Positions 1 to 7,780 of a DNA stretch of 64,000 nt are shown in pieces (positions within the stretch are counted from its first letter, which is position 1; the number at the start of each line of letters is the position of its first letter). Under the pieces are notes generated by a model, which ran no database searches, had not been told where the DNA came from, and saw nothing but the letters and a program-made list of their open reading frames with translations. The stretch spans positions 12,158 to 76,157 of the forward strand of contig JBBQKI010000008.1 of the NCBI GenBank assembly GCA_038326725.1. Direction: 5' to 3'. Source of the stretch: JBBQKI01 sp038326725. GTDB taxonomy: Bacteria > Bacteroidota > Bacteroidia > Flavobacteriales > Flavobacteriaceae. The translations under genes were made by a program, and so were the position numbers.

Positions 1-150
1 TTGCCAATATGTATAAATATATTTTTTCGGTTGACTGAAATCCCAAACAAAATCGTTTTGATCGATTGTTGACTTTTGGTCAGAGCTATTTTTGCTAGTT
101 CCGCAACTTATTAAAATTAGAGTTGATAATCCAAGTAATATTTTTCTCAT
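1..150 (-). CDS. Lipoprotein, N-terminal fragment cut by window edge
   Basis: The ATG is the reverse complement of 148-150, and the frame stays open for 50 codons to the window edge. The product begins with a short lipoprotein signal: a Lys/Arg start, a hydrophobic Leu/Ile run, and a lipobox ISC with Cys16 as the lipidated residue. A Ser/Thr/Asn/Asp-rich linker follows. Only the leader and about 30 residues are visible, so the function is unknown. The gene lies directly downstream of an attC-like imperfect hairpin (177-298) whose distal 38 nt recurs upstream of the lipoprotein gene at 44799. It may therefore be the cargo of a cassette-like unit. That the frame is a real gene is well supported by the signal peptide; the rest is inference. 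Confidence 0.75.
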   Translation of the reverse strand, partial: MRKILLGLSTLILISCGTSKNSSDQKSTIDQNDFVWDFSQPKKYIYTYWQ

Positions 151-176
151 AAATTGGTTTTTTTTTGATTACCTAA

Positions 177-298
177 AACTTGTATATAATCCCAACTTTA
201 TTGGATTTATCCCGCACATGTGACTTCTTCAAATATACCAAAATCCATTACTTCCGAACCACTGCCTAAAGCTAATCCAACTTGGCATTCAGAAGTTT
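177..298 (-). repeat. attC-like imperfect inverted repeat between two minus-strand genes
   Basis: Read on the minus strand, this begins 5 nt after the stop of the gene at 303-818. The outer arms are AACTT at 297-293 and AAGTT at 181-177. Inner matching blocks are CCAA and TTGGATT at 285-274, against their complements at 190-207, with unpaired bases between. The arm pairing is imperfect and the centre is about 60 nt. Stop codon, then extended hairpin ending in GTT, then a new small gene is the plan of an integron cassette attC site. However, the canonical GTTRRRY core is not matched: here the core reads GTTTTAG. Positions 177-214 are 34/38 identical to 44748-44785. The repeat is seen directly; the integron interpretation is inference. 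Confidence 0.5.
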
Positions 299-302
299 AT
301 TT

Positions 303-818
303 CTAAATATTAAACGAAGCCCCAACATTCACAGAAACTTGATTGTGCAGTTTTTCGGCCGGAGACAAGGAATCTGTATTGTATTTTGAAATGGGAACGC
401 TCACTTCCGTAAAAACCCCAAACCCACTGCTGAAAAAATAACGTGCCCCCAAATGACCACCAAAGTTTTTCAAGCTGGCATACAGCCCGGGGTAAACATC
501 AAAGTTTTCGTCCACATTTATCACATTGCCCAGGTTTGCGTTGAAGCGTGCCTTAAAATCAAAACGGTCTTCAAATTTTGCAAAGGGCTCTTCGACACCG
601 TTTGAATTTGTAACCTTATCAATTCCCAAAAGATAAGCAGAAGCTACGCCAATGGAGATATTTTCGCCCACGCCAAAATCAAGGCTTCCCATAATTCCCG
701 TACCATTGTTTTGAATATTAGCTCCAACCTGGAATTTTATATCGCCCTGGCCTGTATAAGCCTGGCCAAAAAAAATTTGAACACAAAACAATGCAATAAC
801 AGCTACGAAATTTTTCAT
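303..818 (-). CDS. Small outer-membrane beta-barrel-like protein (DUF6646-like)
   Basis: 171 residues. Residues 1-19 are a Sec signal peptide with a typical FFGQA cleavage region. The remainder alternates hydrophobic and polar residues with many Gly, Asn and Phe, and ends in a beta-strand with a near-terminal aromatic (VNVGASFNI). This is the signature of a small outer-membrane barrel or a periplasmic porin-like protein. It resembles the flavobacterial family I recall as DUF6646, whose function is not established. It stands alone, with the cupin gene 33 nt upstream in the same direction. No catalytic motif is visible. Confidence 0.7.
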   Translation of the reverse strand: MKNFVAVIALFCVQIFFGQAYTGQGDIKFQVGANIQNNGTGIMGSLDFGVGENISIGVASAYLLGIDKVTNSNGVEEPFAKFEDRFDFKARFNANLGNVINVDENFDVYPGLYASLKNFGGHLGARYFFSSGFGVFTEVSVPISKYNTDSLSPAEKLHNQVSVNVGASFNI

Positions 819-851
819 TACTTCAGAATTTAGGAGAGACGAATTTTTTTA

Positions 852-1706
852 CTAAAGTACTTTATTTGTAGACAAAAGGGCTTGTTCGTTTTTCCAATCA
901 ATCCATTTTTGGCCTTTCAATTTCCGCATCAGGGTATCAAAATGGCGCATTATTACAATATTATAAATTGCTTTTGCCAGATTTTTCGGGTTTCGGGGAA
1001 TAGCCCGAAGGCTCATGGAAAAACCGGGGCTTAGGTAGCGCATATAATGCCAATAACCTTCGGGGATGTATAAAACCTGACCGTGCTCCAAACTAGTAAC
1101 GTAGCCGTGCGCCTTTTTGAGGGCCGGCCATTTTTCATAATCCGGGTTTGCAAAATTTATGTCTTCTCGAGTAATGAGCGAATGGGGAATTTTATATATA
1201 TAATCGTTTTGGCCTTGGTCAAAAAGGATGACTTCTTTTTTCCCATGAAATTGGAAGTGAAATATATTGGCGAGATCGATATCGTAGTGCATAAAAGTAT
1301 AGGAATCTTTCCCTCCAAAAAACATCATGGGCAGGCCTTTCATCAATTTCAAACCAAAATCGGGATAGGAAAAATCTTTTTGGAGCGAGGGCACTTCCTT
1401 TAAAATATTCCAAAGGAATATCCGGAATTTGGTGGGTTCCCGTTTCAGCAGTTCAATATATTCCCCCATTTTCATGGTCGCGTGCGGCTGATTAAACCCA
1501 TCTTTGTGGCTCACGGGGCGGTTATCGTAAAGCGGTACGTTTTTTTCACCCGCCACTTTTGCCATATAATCCAGGTCCCATTTGCTAAAAGCTGGCCAAT
1601 CTTCTATAAAACGCTCAATAACAACGGGTCTTTGAGGCTTGAAATAGTTTTTTAGAAAATCTTGTTTGGTAATGGTCGCAACCCTATCTATTTCTGTAAG
1701 TTTCAT
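852..1706 (-). CDS. Cupin-like / JmjC-fold Fe(II)-2-oxoglutarate-dependent oxygenase candidate
   Basis: 284 residues, cytoplasmic (no signal peptide). It matches the cupin_8/JmjC-like family. The N-terminal part has the usual pattern of Pro-Val-Val-Ile (27-30) followed by W37 and W43. A metal site is visible as H140-Y-D142 and a distal His in the GYWHYM segment (H220), spaced as in a double-stranded beta-helix facial triad. Family members are protein hydroxylases (FIH/JMJD type), but the substrate here cannot be read from the sequence. It appears monocistronic: there are 143 nt to atpC downstream of its start, and the OM protein gene follows in the same direction. Family call is good; specific activity unknown. 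Confidence 0.8.
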   Translation of the reverse strand: MKLTEIDRVATITKQDFLKNYFKPQRPVVIERFIEDWPAFSKWDLDYMAKVAGEKNVPLYDNRPVSHKDGFNQPHATMKMGEYIELLKREPTKFRIFLWNILKEVPSLQKDFSYPDFGLKLMKGLPMMFFGGKDSYTFMHYDIDLANIFHFQFHGKKEVILFDQGQNDYIYKIPHSLITREDINFANPDYEKWPALKKAHGYVTSLEHGQVLYIPEGYWHYMRYLSPGFSMSLRAIPRNPKNLAKAIYNIVIMRHFDTLMRKLKGQKWIDWKNEQALLSTNKVL

Positions 1707-1849
1707 AGGCTAAATGTGAATGCGAAATTACAATTCTTAACCTGAATGTTGGGGCAATATTATTATAAGTTTATGTTTTTTGATAAAACGAAAATCCCAA
1801 ACTCCATCAAATGGAATTTGGGATTATAAGATTTCGTATTTATAAAATT

Positions 1850-2128
1850 TTAATCTACTAAGACTATAATTCTGTTCTTGTAACATTCCACCATGCCGCC
1901 GGTAATGTCCATTGCCCATTTTCCATCGGCTTGCTTGGTGAATTTTTTTTCAAAGCCTTCGGCAATTTTCGGATTGCCTTGAAATTTTACTTTGCCTTCC
2001 TGCAAAACGGAAACTATTGGGGCGTGGTTGTTCAACATTTGGAATTCACCTTCCACTCCCGGAACGGTTACAGATTCTACTTCTCCGGCCACCAAGGCCA
2101 TTTCTGGTGATACTATTTCTAGATACAT
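1850..2128 (-). CDS. atpC: ATP synthase F1 epsilon subunit, short form
   Basis: 92 residues, starting with the epsilon-type strand MYLEIVSPE, then the conserved VPGVEGEFQ and NNHAPIVS motifs of the N-terminal beta-sandwich. Epsilon couples the central stalk to the c-ring at the cytoplasmic face of the inner membrane. The usual bacterial subunit is about 130-140 residues. This one stops after the beta-sandwich and lacks the C-terminal helical hairpin that can lock the rotor and inhibit ATP hydrolysis, as seems usual in Bacteroidota. It is directly downstream of atpD with a 75-nt spacer holding a repeat. Confidence 0.95.
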   Translation of the reverse strand: MYLEIVSPEMALVAGEVESVTVPGVEGEFQMLNNHAPIVSVLQEGKVKFQGNPKIAEGFEKKFTKQADGKWAMDITGGMVECYKNRIIVLVD

Positions 2129-2137
2129 ATTTTTAAG

Positions 2138-2200
2138 TTGATGGTTGTTGGTTGATGGTTGTTGGAGAGTCTATCAATTAACAACAATCAACCATTAACC
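2138..2200. repeat. Direct plus inverted repeat in the atpD-atpC spacer
   Basis: Two adjacent 14-nt copies of TTGATGGTTGTTGG lie at 2138-2151 and 2152-2165. About 15 nt further on, 2180-2200 carries an approximate inverse (ACAACAATCAACCATTAACC). The copies can fold into a long imperfect hairpin. It sits in the only spacer of the atpD-atpC transcript, so it could act as an RNA stabiliser or partial terminator affecting the beta:epsilon ratio, or be a neutral dispersed repeat. Confidence 0.6.
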
Positions 2201-2203
2201 CAT

Positions 2204-3709
2204 TTAGGCTTCAGCAAGCATTTTCTCCCCGGCTTCCATTGCTTCTTCAATGGTTCCTTTAAGGTTGAATGCCGCTTCGGGCAAGTGATCCAATTCCCCG
2301 TCCATAATCATATTGAAACCTTTGATGGTTTCTTTGATATCCACCAAAACTCCGGGAATCCCGGTAAATTGTTCCGCCACGTGGAAAGGTTGCGAAAGAA
2401 AACGTTGCACACGACGGGCGCGGTTAACAGCCATTTTATCTTCTTCGGAAAGTTCTTCCATCCCAAGGATGGCGATAATGTCCTGTAATTCTTTATAACG
2501 TTGCAACAACTCTTTTACGCGTTGTGCACAGCCGTAATGTTCTTTCCCCAATACGGCTTCAGAAAGAATCCTAGAAGTCGAATCCAGAGGATCAACTGCT
2601 GGATAAATCCCAAGCTCCGCAATTTTTCTGGATAAAACGGTAGTGGCATCCAAGTGGGCAAAAGTGGTTGCCGGTGCCGGATCCGTCAAGTCATCCGCAG
2701 GCACATACACTGCCTGAACGGAAGTAATGGAACCCCTTTTTGTGGAAGTGATCCGTTCCTGCATCGCCCCCATTTCTGTGGCCAATGTAGGCTGATAACC
2801 CACAGCTGAAGGCATACGACCCAATAGTGCCGAAACCTCGGATCCTGCTTGTGTAAAACGGAAAATATTATCAACAAAGAAAAGTACATCTTTTCCTTGG
2901 CCATCCCCTGCTCCGTCACGGAAATATTCCGCAATGGTCAATCCTGAAAGTGCCACTCGCGCACGAGCCCCGGGAGGTTCGTTCATTTGGCCGAACACGA
3001 AAGTAGCTTTCGATTCTTTCAAAGCATCCTTGTCAACTTTTGTAAGGTCCCAACCTCCTGCTTCCATGGAATGCATAAAGCTGTCGCCATATTTTATAAT
3101 GCCGGATTCAAGCATTTCGCGGAGCAAATCGTTCCCTTCACGGGTACGTTCTCCCACTCCAGCAAAAACCGAAAGACCTCCGTGGCCCTTGGCTATATTG
3201 TTTATCAGTTCTTGAATCAATACGGTTTTACCAACCCCGGCACCGCCGAAAAGACCAATCTTTCCCCCTTTTGCATAAGGTTCGATAAGGTCAATTACTT
3301 TAATTCCTGTAAATAAAACTTCAGTGGAAGTTGAAAGATCTTCAAATTTTGGAGCTTCGCGGTGAATTGGCAAACCATCTTTCCCTTCTTTTGGAAGGTT
3401 GCCGATACCGTCAATAGCATCGCCGATTACGTTGAAAAGGCGGCCGTAAACATCTTCTCCAATAGGCATTTGGATAGGGGCGCCGGTAGCTATTACGTCA
3501 ATTCCGCGGCTCAAGCCATCGGTGGAGTCCATGGAAATGGTGCGCACCGTGCTTTCCCCGATATGCGATTGCACCTCAAGGATCAATAAATTCCCGTTAT
3601 TGTTTACTTCCAACGAATCGTAGATTTTGGGCAGCTCTGTGCCGTTTTCAAAAGCAACATCCACTACCGGGCCAATGATCTGTGCAACTTTTCCTGTGTT
3701 TTGTGACAT
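2204..3709 (-). CDS. atpD: ATP synthase F1 beta subunit
   Basis: 501 residues, the catalytic subunit of F1 ATP synthase. The Walker A loop GGAGVGKT is at residues 155-162, followed by the GERTREGND segment, the catalytic-region LFFVDNIFRFTQAGSEVSALLGRMPSA stretch, and the subunit signature PAVDPLDSTS. Length and motifs are those of a normal, intact beta subunit. It is the first gene of an atpD-atpC pair. The other ATP synthase genes are not nearby, which is usual in Bacteroidota. A good Bacteroidota-type promoter lies 61 nt upstream (3770-3801). Confidence 0.98.
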   Translation of the reverse strand: MSQNTGKVAQIIGPVVDVAFENGTELPKIYDSLEVNNNGNLLILEVQSHIGESTVRTISMDSTDGLSRGIDVIATGAPIQMPIGEDVYGRLFNVIGDAIDGIGNLPKEGKDGLPIHREAPKFEDLSTSTEVLFTGIKVIDLIEPYAKGGKIGLFGGAGVGKTVLIQELINNIAKGHGGLSVFAGVGERTREGNDLLREMLESGIIKYGDSFMHSMEAGGWDLTKVDKDALKESKATFVFGQMNEPPGARARVALSGLTIAEYFRDGAGDGQGKDVLFFVDNIFRFTQAGSEVSALLGRMPSAVGYQPTLATEMGAMQERITSTKRGSITSVQAVYVPADDLTDPAPATTFAHLDATTVLSRKIAELGIYPAVDPLDSTSRILSEAVLGKEHYGCAQRVKELLQRYKELQDIIAILGMEELSEEDKMAVNRARRVQRFLSQPFHVAEQFTGIPGVLVDIKETIKGFNMIMDGELDHLPEAAFNLKGTIEEAMEAGEKMLAEA

Positions 3710-3769
3710 GAATTTGTGTTTATGTTCTGTATTGCGAAAGGGTGTAAAACCCCCTTATTTTTAACGGGG

Positions 3770-3801
3770 CAAAGATAGTTTTTTATAATCTAAAATCACA
3801 A
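3770..3801 (-). promoter_or_regulatory. Predicted promoter of atpD-atpC
   Basis: On the minus strand this reads TTG (3801-3799), 21 nt, then TATCTTTG (3777-3770). It matches the Bacteroidota housekeeping pattern TTTG-N(about 20)-TAnnTTTG. Transcription would start near 3763 and leave a leader of roughly 50 nt before the atpD ATG. That leader contains a G/C-rich stretch with AAGGGGG/CCCTTT complementarity. Confidence 0.65.
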
Positions 3802-3882
3802 CCGGAATGATTAAAAAAATCTTGTGAAAATTTAATAATCTATTGTTTTAAAAGAGGGGTTTAGAAACTTAAATCCGAGCAA

Positions 3883-4785
3883 TTAATTATTGTTTATTTT
3901 CTCGCACAATCCCCGAACTCTTTTCGAAAATAGCTCGATTATTTTCTTCTGAAGACCATCCTCTTTTGAAATACTCCGTCCATCTATTTCAACTATCGGC
4001 GTAAGTTCGCCCATCGTTCCCGTTGCGAAAACCCCGTCGGCATTATAGAATTGCGAAAGTGTAATGTCTGCTTCTGATATTTCAATATTGCTTTTTTGGC
4101 AGATTTCAATTACGGAATTTCGGGTGATTCCGGGCAGGCATGCATGGCCGAAAGGCGTAAAAACTTTTCCATTTTTCACTATAAAAAGATTGCTATCGTT
4201 AAGCTCGGCCACAAAACCGCGATCGTCCAGCATTAAGCCTGCATCTTTCCCGGCCACATTGGCTTGGATTTTTGCGATTATGTTATTCAGCAAATTGTTA
4301 TGGTGGATTTTACTATCCAAAAATTGTGGCGAGTTGCGGCGTTGGCTCGTGCTTATCACTTTTATGCCGTGGTCATTATCATAAACCAAGGGTTTCCATT
4401 CAGCCAAAACAATTAGGCAACAACCATTTTGATTTAGCCTCGGATCCATCCCGCTGGTTATTTTTTCGCCCCGCGTCAAGGTCAAACGGATGTGCGTATC
4501 ATCCTTCATTTCGTTGGCATCAAGGGTTTGTTTTATGGCTTTATTTATGAATTCTTTAGAAGGAATATCCGCGAATGCCAACGTTTTTGCAGATTCGTGC
4601 AAACGGGTCAAATGTTTGTCCAAACAAACAATGCCTTCCGGATATACGCGCAAGCCTTCCCAAACTGCATCACCGCCCTGCACCGAACTATCAAAAACCG
4701 AAACTTTTGCCTCGCTGCGCGGATATAATTTATCTTTTATGAAAACCTGAATGTTGTCGTTTTTGGGATTGGATTTCTGTAACAT
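3883..4785 (-). CDS. Aminotransferase class IV (branched-chain/D-amino-acid aminotransferase-like)
   Basis: 300 residues, fold-type IV PLP enzyme. Visible are the N-terminal D32-SSVQGGDAVWEGLRVY segment that shapes the active site, the Schiff-base lysine K159 in LDSKIHHNN, E194 (the usual partner of the PLP pyridine nitrogen) in VAELNDSN, and the phosphate-binding GTMGEL near residue 260. These are the BCAT/D-AAT/ADC-lyase hallmarks; the substrate cannot be assigned. It lies 117 nt downstream of, and on the same strand as, a sulfotransferase-like gene. I recall plant proteins annotated as branched-chain-aminotransferase-like in which a P-loop sulfotransferase-like domain precedes this domain, which would suggest a functional pair. 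Confidence 0.88.
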   Translation of the reverse strand: MLQKSNPKNDNIQVFIKDKLYPRSEAKVSVFDSSVQGGDAVWEGLRVYPEGIVCLDKHLTRLHESAKTLAFADIPSKEFINKAIKQTLDANEMKDDTHIRLTLTRGEKITSGMDPRLNQNGCCLIVLAEWKPLVYDNDHGIKVISTSQRRNSPQFLDSKIHHNNLLNNIIAKIQANVAGKDAGLMLDDRGFVAELNDSNLFIVKNGKVFTPFGHACLPGITRNSVIEICQKSNIEISEADITLSQFYNADGVFATGTMGELTPIVEIDGRSISKEDGLQKKIIELFSKRVRGLCEKINNN

Positions 4786-4821
4786 CTTTTTTAAGTTGAA
4801 AGTTTTGAAATTAATTTAATA

Positions 4822-4889
4822 TCCGGTCGAGCGCAGTCGAGACCTTATGAATGACAGTAACCTATAGTTCTCGACTGCGCTCGACCGGA
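4822..4889. repeat. Perfect 21-bp inverted repeat (hairpin) between two genes
   Basis: Arms at 4822-4842 and 4869-4889 are exact reverse complements over 21 nt, separated by 26 nt. The core is GGTCGAGCGCAGTCGAGA, and it is markedly more G/C-rich than its surroundings. No T-run follows directly on either side. Elements with the core TCGACTGCGCTCGA are familiar dispersed intergenic palindromes in Flavobacteriia. It lies within the sulfotransferase-aminotransferase transcription unit and could form a stable mRNA hairpin. Confidence 0.9.
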
Positions 4890-4902
4890 CAGCAAATCGT
4901 AT

Positions 4903-5631
4903 TTATGTATAATCATTTATTAAAATATTATTTTTTAAGGTTTCGTAGTAAGGCAATGCTTCTTTCAGCAATGGATCTAAATGTTTTGGCAATGGTTGCG
5001 AACTGCTTTTTTGGATTGAAAATCCTTTGCTTTTGTGTACGCTTCCGTACCAATTTTTTGCCCAAATGCCATCTTCGGGGATGCCGCCTTTTTTCCACGA
5101 AAGCATTTTTTCCGAAAAAGAAATCTTCAGCAAATCGCAAAGTTTTTTGAGATAGTTCTCAGGATTTTTCAAAAGTTCATCACTGTCAATAACGATAGGT
5201 GTTTTTCTATTTTCCTTCAGAAACATAAAAAGTTCCGAAGCTTTTTTGATGCCGATATCGTTCAAAGTTGGCGTGTGAATTACTTTTGAAAAGGAAGCAA
5301 TCAGTTTTTTTGGATGCCGGATCAAAATAACGTTTTCCCAATTCAATATAAAAACCGGGGAAGCTGTCAAGTAGTGATGCGCCATTCCTTTTACAAAAAC
5401 GTTCTTTTTTGCTGAATTTAAATTTATTTGCTTCACCACATTTTTCTCCTTCAATTCCATGGTCTGCAGAATTTCTTTTTGAGAGGGATGTTCGTTTTCC
5501 AAAGGAGCATTTTGAAGGTAATGCCCGTAAAAGGGTTCATCCAAAACGGTTACATCATCCCGTTGCGCAAAGGAATACATAAGGGCTGTGGACAAATTCC
5601 GCGGACCGGAAATGAGGTTGATGACTTTCAT
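4903..5631 (-). CDS. Sulfotransferase-like P-loop protein
   Basis: 242 residues. The N-terminus VINLISGPRNLSTALMYSF is the 5'-phosphosulfate-binding loop of the sulfotransferase fold (SGPRNLST at residues 8-15). The mid-region NVILIRHPKKLIASF corresponds to the 3'-phosphate-binding R-P-x2-L/I-x-S element. A lysine/tryptophan-rich C-terminal segment follows. True substrate and sulfation activity are unproven; some members of this clan are not sulfotransferases. It lies upstream of the aminotransferase at 3883 in the same direction, and the pairing is its best functional clue. Confidence 0.75.
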   Translation of the reverse strand: MKVINLISGPRNLSTALMYSFAQRDDVTVLDEPFYGHYLQNAPLENEHPSQKEILQTMELKEKNVVKQINLNSAKKNVFVKGMAHHYLTASPVFILNWENVILIRHPKKLIASFSKVIHTPTLNDIGIKKASELFMFLKENRKTPIVIDSDELLKNPENYLKKLCDLLKISFSEKMLSWKKGGIPEDGIWAKNWYGSVHKSKGFSIQKSSSQPLPKHLDPLLKEALPYYETLKNNILINDYT

Positions 5632-5926
5632 CTGTATAAAATATTTGATAAAGCGGAAGATGGAATGCTCACAATATTCATTTTCGGTTGATTGGAAAAT
5701 TTAAAATGAGCATTTCATTGGAATAAAAGTATCAATTTAAATTGAATCAGGAATCATGACGGTTTGAACCAAAACGTTTTGAATCACGACTTTTAATACA
5801 GGCTAAAAGGAAACAGAAAACAAGATATTTTGACAAAACGGAATTTAAGATAAAAAAGGACAGATCGCTGAATATTTCAAAAAACAGTCATGGTTCTTGG
5901 CTCTTGTTTCTCTTCTCTCAAAAAAA
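5632..5926. other. Intergenic region upstream of the sulfotransferase gene, no gene seen
   Basis: This stretch of 295 nt lies between the start of the sulfotransferase gene and the end of glmS, both on the minus strand. It has no convincing ORF, tRNA-like fold, strong terminator or long repeat. It is A/T-rich, with stop codons in all frames. Confidence 0.6.
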
Positions 5927-7774
5927 CTATTCCACCGTAACGGACTTCGCCAAATTGCGCGGTTGGTCCACGTTTCTGTCCAACATTACGGCGATGTGGT
6001 AGGAAAGCAATTGCAACGGAATGGTAGTGACCAATGGAGATAAGCTTTCCGGTGTGTTGGGGACTTCCATCACATAGTCCGCCATTTCTTTAACGATGGT
6101 ATCACCTTTAGTAACTACGGCAATAATCTTGCCTTTGCGTGATTTTATTTCTTGGATGTTGCTCACCACTTTATCGTAATGGTTGTTGTTCACGGCAATC
6201 ACAACCACCGGCATGTGTTCATCGATAAGGGCGATGGGGCCGTGCTTCATTTCTGCAGCGGGATAGCCCTCGGCATGGATATATGATATTTCTTTTAATT
6301 TCAACGCACCTTCTAAAGCCACAGGAAAATTATAGCCCCTTCCCAAATAAAGAAAATTGGAAGCGTCTTTGAAAACTGCTGCTATTTCTTTTATCTTATC
6401 ATTGGTTTTTAAGGTTTCCTCAATAAGGCTTGGGATTAATTCCAATTCATGGAGGCAAAGCATGTAGTTAGTATGCGAAATGGTTCCTTTTACTTTGGCT
6501 AATTTAAGGGCAATCATGGTTAGCACCGTAATTTGCGTGGTAAAGGCTTTGGTAGAGGCTACGCCAATTTCTGGGCCAGCGTGGGTATAGGTTCCGCTAT
6601 GGGTTTCCCGGGAAATGGTAGAGCCCACCACGTTGCAGATTCCGTAAACAAAGGCTCCTTTTTCCTTGGCAAGTTTTATGGCCGCCAATGTATCCGCCGT
6701 TTCCCCACTTTGCGAGATAGCGATGACTACGTCTTTTTCTGAAATAATGGGATTGCGATATCTAAATTCCGAGGCATATTCAACCTCTACAGGAATTCGT
6801 GCTAAATCTTCAAATATATATTCGGCTACAAGTCCAGCATGCCACGATGTACCGCAAGCCACGATAATGACGCGGTTGGCGTTGGTGAACTTTTCAATAT
6901 AATCTTCAAGCCCACCCAATTTTATTATGCCTTCGTCTGCCAATAAACGGCCACGATAAGTATCTTTTATTACAGAGGGTTGTTCAAAAATTTCCTTGAG
7001 CATAAAATGATCATATCCACCCTTTTCAATCTGTTCCAAGTTAAGCTGAAGTTCGTGGATATATGGTGCCACAAGCATATCATCCTTTATTTTTCGGACC
7101 TTAACCTCGCGGCCCAAACGAATGATTGCCATTTCTTCATCTTCAAGATAAATGGCATTTTTGGTAAACTCAATAAATGGAGAAGCATCACTTGCTACGA
7201 AGAATTCCCCATCACCAATTCCGATGGCCAAAGGGCTTCCCAGTTTTGCTACTACAATTTCGTCGGGTTTGTTTTTGTCGAAAAGGGCAATAGCATAGGC
7301 GCCCACAACTTGGTTCAAAGCTATCTGCACGGCTTTTCCAAGCTTTACTTTTTCATTTATTTTTATATCCTCAATAAGGTTTACCAATACTTCGGTATCG
7401 GTATCGGATTTAAAAGTATAGCCCCTTTTTATCAATTCTTTTTTAAGGGAACCGTAATTTTCAATGATCCCGTTGTGGATAATTACCAAATCACCGCTGT
7501 TGGAATAATGAGGATGCGAATTTACGTCGTTGGGAACACCGTGGGTAGCCCAACGGGTATGGCCTATTCCTAGGTGTCCTTTTAAGGAGATTTCTTTTTC
7601 TGCTTTAGATTCCAGATTGGAAACTTTGCCCTTGGTTTTGCACAATTGTATGTCAGTTCCGTCGTATAAAGCTATCCCGGCACTGTCGTAACCACGGTAT
7701 TCCAAACGTTTCAACCCGTTTAAAATGATGGGATATGCTTCCTGTTTACCAATATAGCCTACAATTCCGCACAT
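5927..7774 (-). CDS. glmS: Glutamine-fructose-6-phosphate aminotransferase (isomerizing)
   Basis: 615 residues. It makes glucosamine-6-phosphate from fructose-6-phosphate and glutamine, the entry to peptidoglycan and LPS amino sugars. The N-terminal glutaminase is of class II with catalytic Cys2 (MCGIVGYIG), R-G-YDSAG at 28-33 and GHTRWATHG at 71-79. Two SIS sugar-isomerase domains follow (CGTSWHAG near 315 and YLGRGYNFPVALEGALKLKE near 470). The C-terminal tail DQPRNLAKSVTVE is the conserved family end. It is intact and is the last gene of a glgA-like/DUF4270/glmS run, with only 6 nt to DUF4270. No glmS ribozyme is expected or seen upstream. Confidence 0.98.
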   Translation of the reverse strand: MCGIVGYIGKQEAYPIILNGLKRLEYRGYDSAGIALYDGTDIQLCKTKGKVSNLESKAEKEISLKGHLGIGHTRWATHGVPNDVNSHPHYSNSGDLVIIHNGIIENYGSLKKELIKRGYTFKSDTDTEVLVNLIEDIKINEKVKLGKAVQIALNQVVGAYAIALFDKNKPDEIVVAKLGSPLAIGIGDGEFFVASDASPFIEFTKNAIYLEDEEMAIIRLGREVKVRKIKDDMLVAPYIHELQLNLEQIEKGGYDHFMLKEIFEQPSVIKDTYRGRLLADEGIIKLGGLEDYIEKFTNANRVIIVACGTSWHAGLVAEYIFEDLARIPVEVEYASEFRYRNPIISEKDVVIAISQSGETADTLAAIKLAKEKGAFVYGICNVVGSTISRETHSGTYTHAGPEIGVASTKAFTTQITVLTMIALKLAKVKGTISHTNYMLCLHELELIPSLIEETLKTNDKIKEIAAVFKDASNFLYLGRGYNFPVALEGALKLKEISYIHAEGYPAAEMKHGPIALIDEHMPVVVIAVNNNHYDKVVSNIQEIKSRKGKIIAVVTKGDTIVKEMADYVMEVPNTPESLSPLVTTIPLQLLSYHIAVMLDRNVDQPRNLAKSVTVE

Positions 7775-7780
7775 AAAATA

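Noticed and set aside
4822..4889. Intrinsic terminator
   Set aside because: Strong stem, but the 26-nt loop and lack of a T-run argue against standard termination.
6980..7573. 197-residue plus-strand ORF antisense to glmS
   Set aside because: Phe/Ile-rich shadow of the opposite strand of a well-conserved gene; no signal, motif or start context.
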